A DNA stretch of 8,694 nt, from NCBI GenBank assembly GCA_030838305.1, contig JAUTWY010000140.1, positions 1 through 8,694 of the forward strand, in the 5' to 3' direction. The translations under genes were made by a program, and so were the position numbers. This stretch comes from Acidobacteriaceae bacterium (GTDB lineage: Bacteria > Acidobacteriota > Terriglobia > Terriglobales > Acidobacteriaceae). Below the pieces are notes generated by a model. That model did no database searches. It worked only from the letters and a program-made list of their open reading frames with translations, and was not told the origin of the DNA. The stretch's first letter is position 1. Every line of letters begins with the position of its first letter. Shown here one piece after another: positions 6,832-8,694 of the stretch.

Positions 6832-6840
6832 TTTCACGGT

Positions 6841-8694
<1,854 letters not shown>

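Noticed and set aside
6691..6837. N-terminal extension of the secreted protein (258-residue form)
   Set aside because: The extension would bury a good signal peptide and has no ribosome site, while the ATG at 6690 has GGAGG at the right distance. The extension also covers the likely promoter.

Overview
The window holds six protein-coding genes (one cut at each edge) packed tightly on about 58-60% GC DNA. No rRNA, tRNA, CRISPR array, insertion sequence or phage gene was seen. The mix suggests a free-living soil-type bacterium, most likely Acidobacteriota: a SecA with an acidic N-terminal insertion, TTG start codons, a large AMP-ligase/ACP/acyltransferase fusion and a small secreted protein of unknown family. 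That placement is an inference from gene style, not a database result.

Left part, plus strand: the last 41 codons of a DUF72 (YecE-like) protein (1-126), then two full-length tyrosine recombinases, xerD-like (222-1199) and xerC-like (1196-2110), overlapping by ATGA. Both keep the full R-K-H-R-H-Y catalytic set. They look like the chromosome-dimer resolution pair, made here from one transcript rather than two separate loci. After a 97-base gap containing a small dyad comes a membrane protein (2208-3176) with four predicted helices and a C-terminal domain that reads as an HD-GYP phosphodiesterase domain with all its metal-binding motifs replaced.

Middle part, minus strand: a 923-residue protein (3188-5959) joins an acyl-activating AMP ligase, an acyl-carrier domain and a PlsC-type acyltransferase. 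In principle it can activate, carry and transfer a fatty acid within one chain. Its 3' end meets the membrane-protein gene with only an 11-base gap. Upstream of it, also on the minus strand, lies a 209-codon secreted protein of unknown function (6061-6690).

Right part, plus strand: secA (from a TTG at 6841, running off the right edge) is divergent from the secreted-protein gene. The 150-base divergent spacer holds a palindromic ATTATAAT that can serve as a -10 element in both directions. No gene-free stretch exceeds 150 bases.

The window is mainly housekeeping: chromosome resolution, protein export, lipid acylation. The best leads are the apparently dead HD-GYP membrane protein, the three-domain lipid enzyme, the tandem overlapping xerD-xerC pair and the SecA insertion. 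I see no clear evidence of an undescribed multi-gene system.
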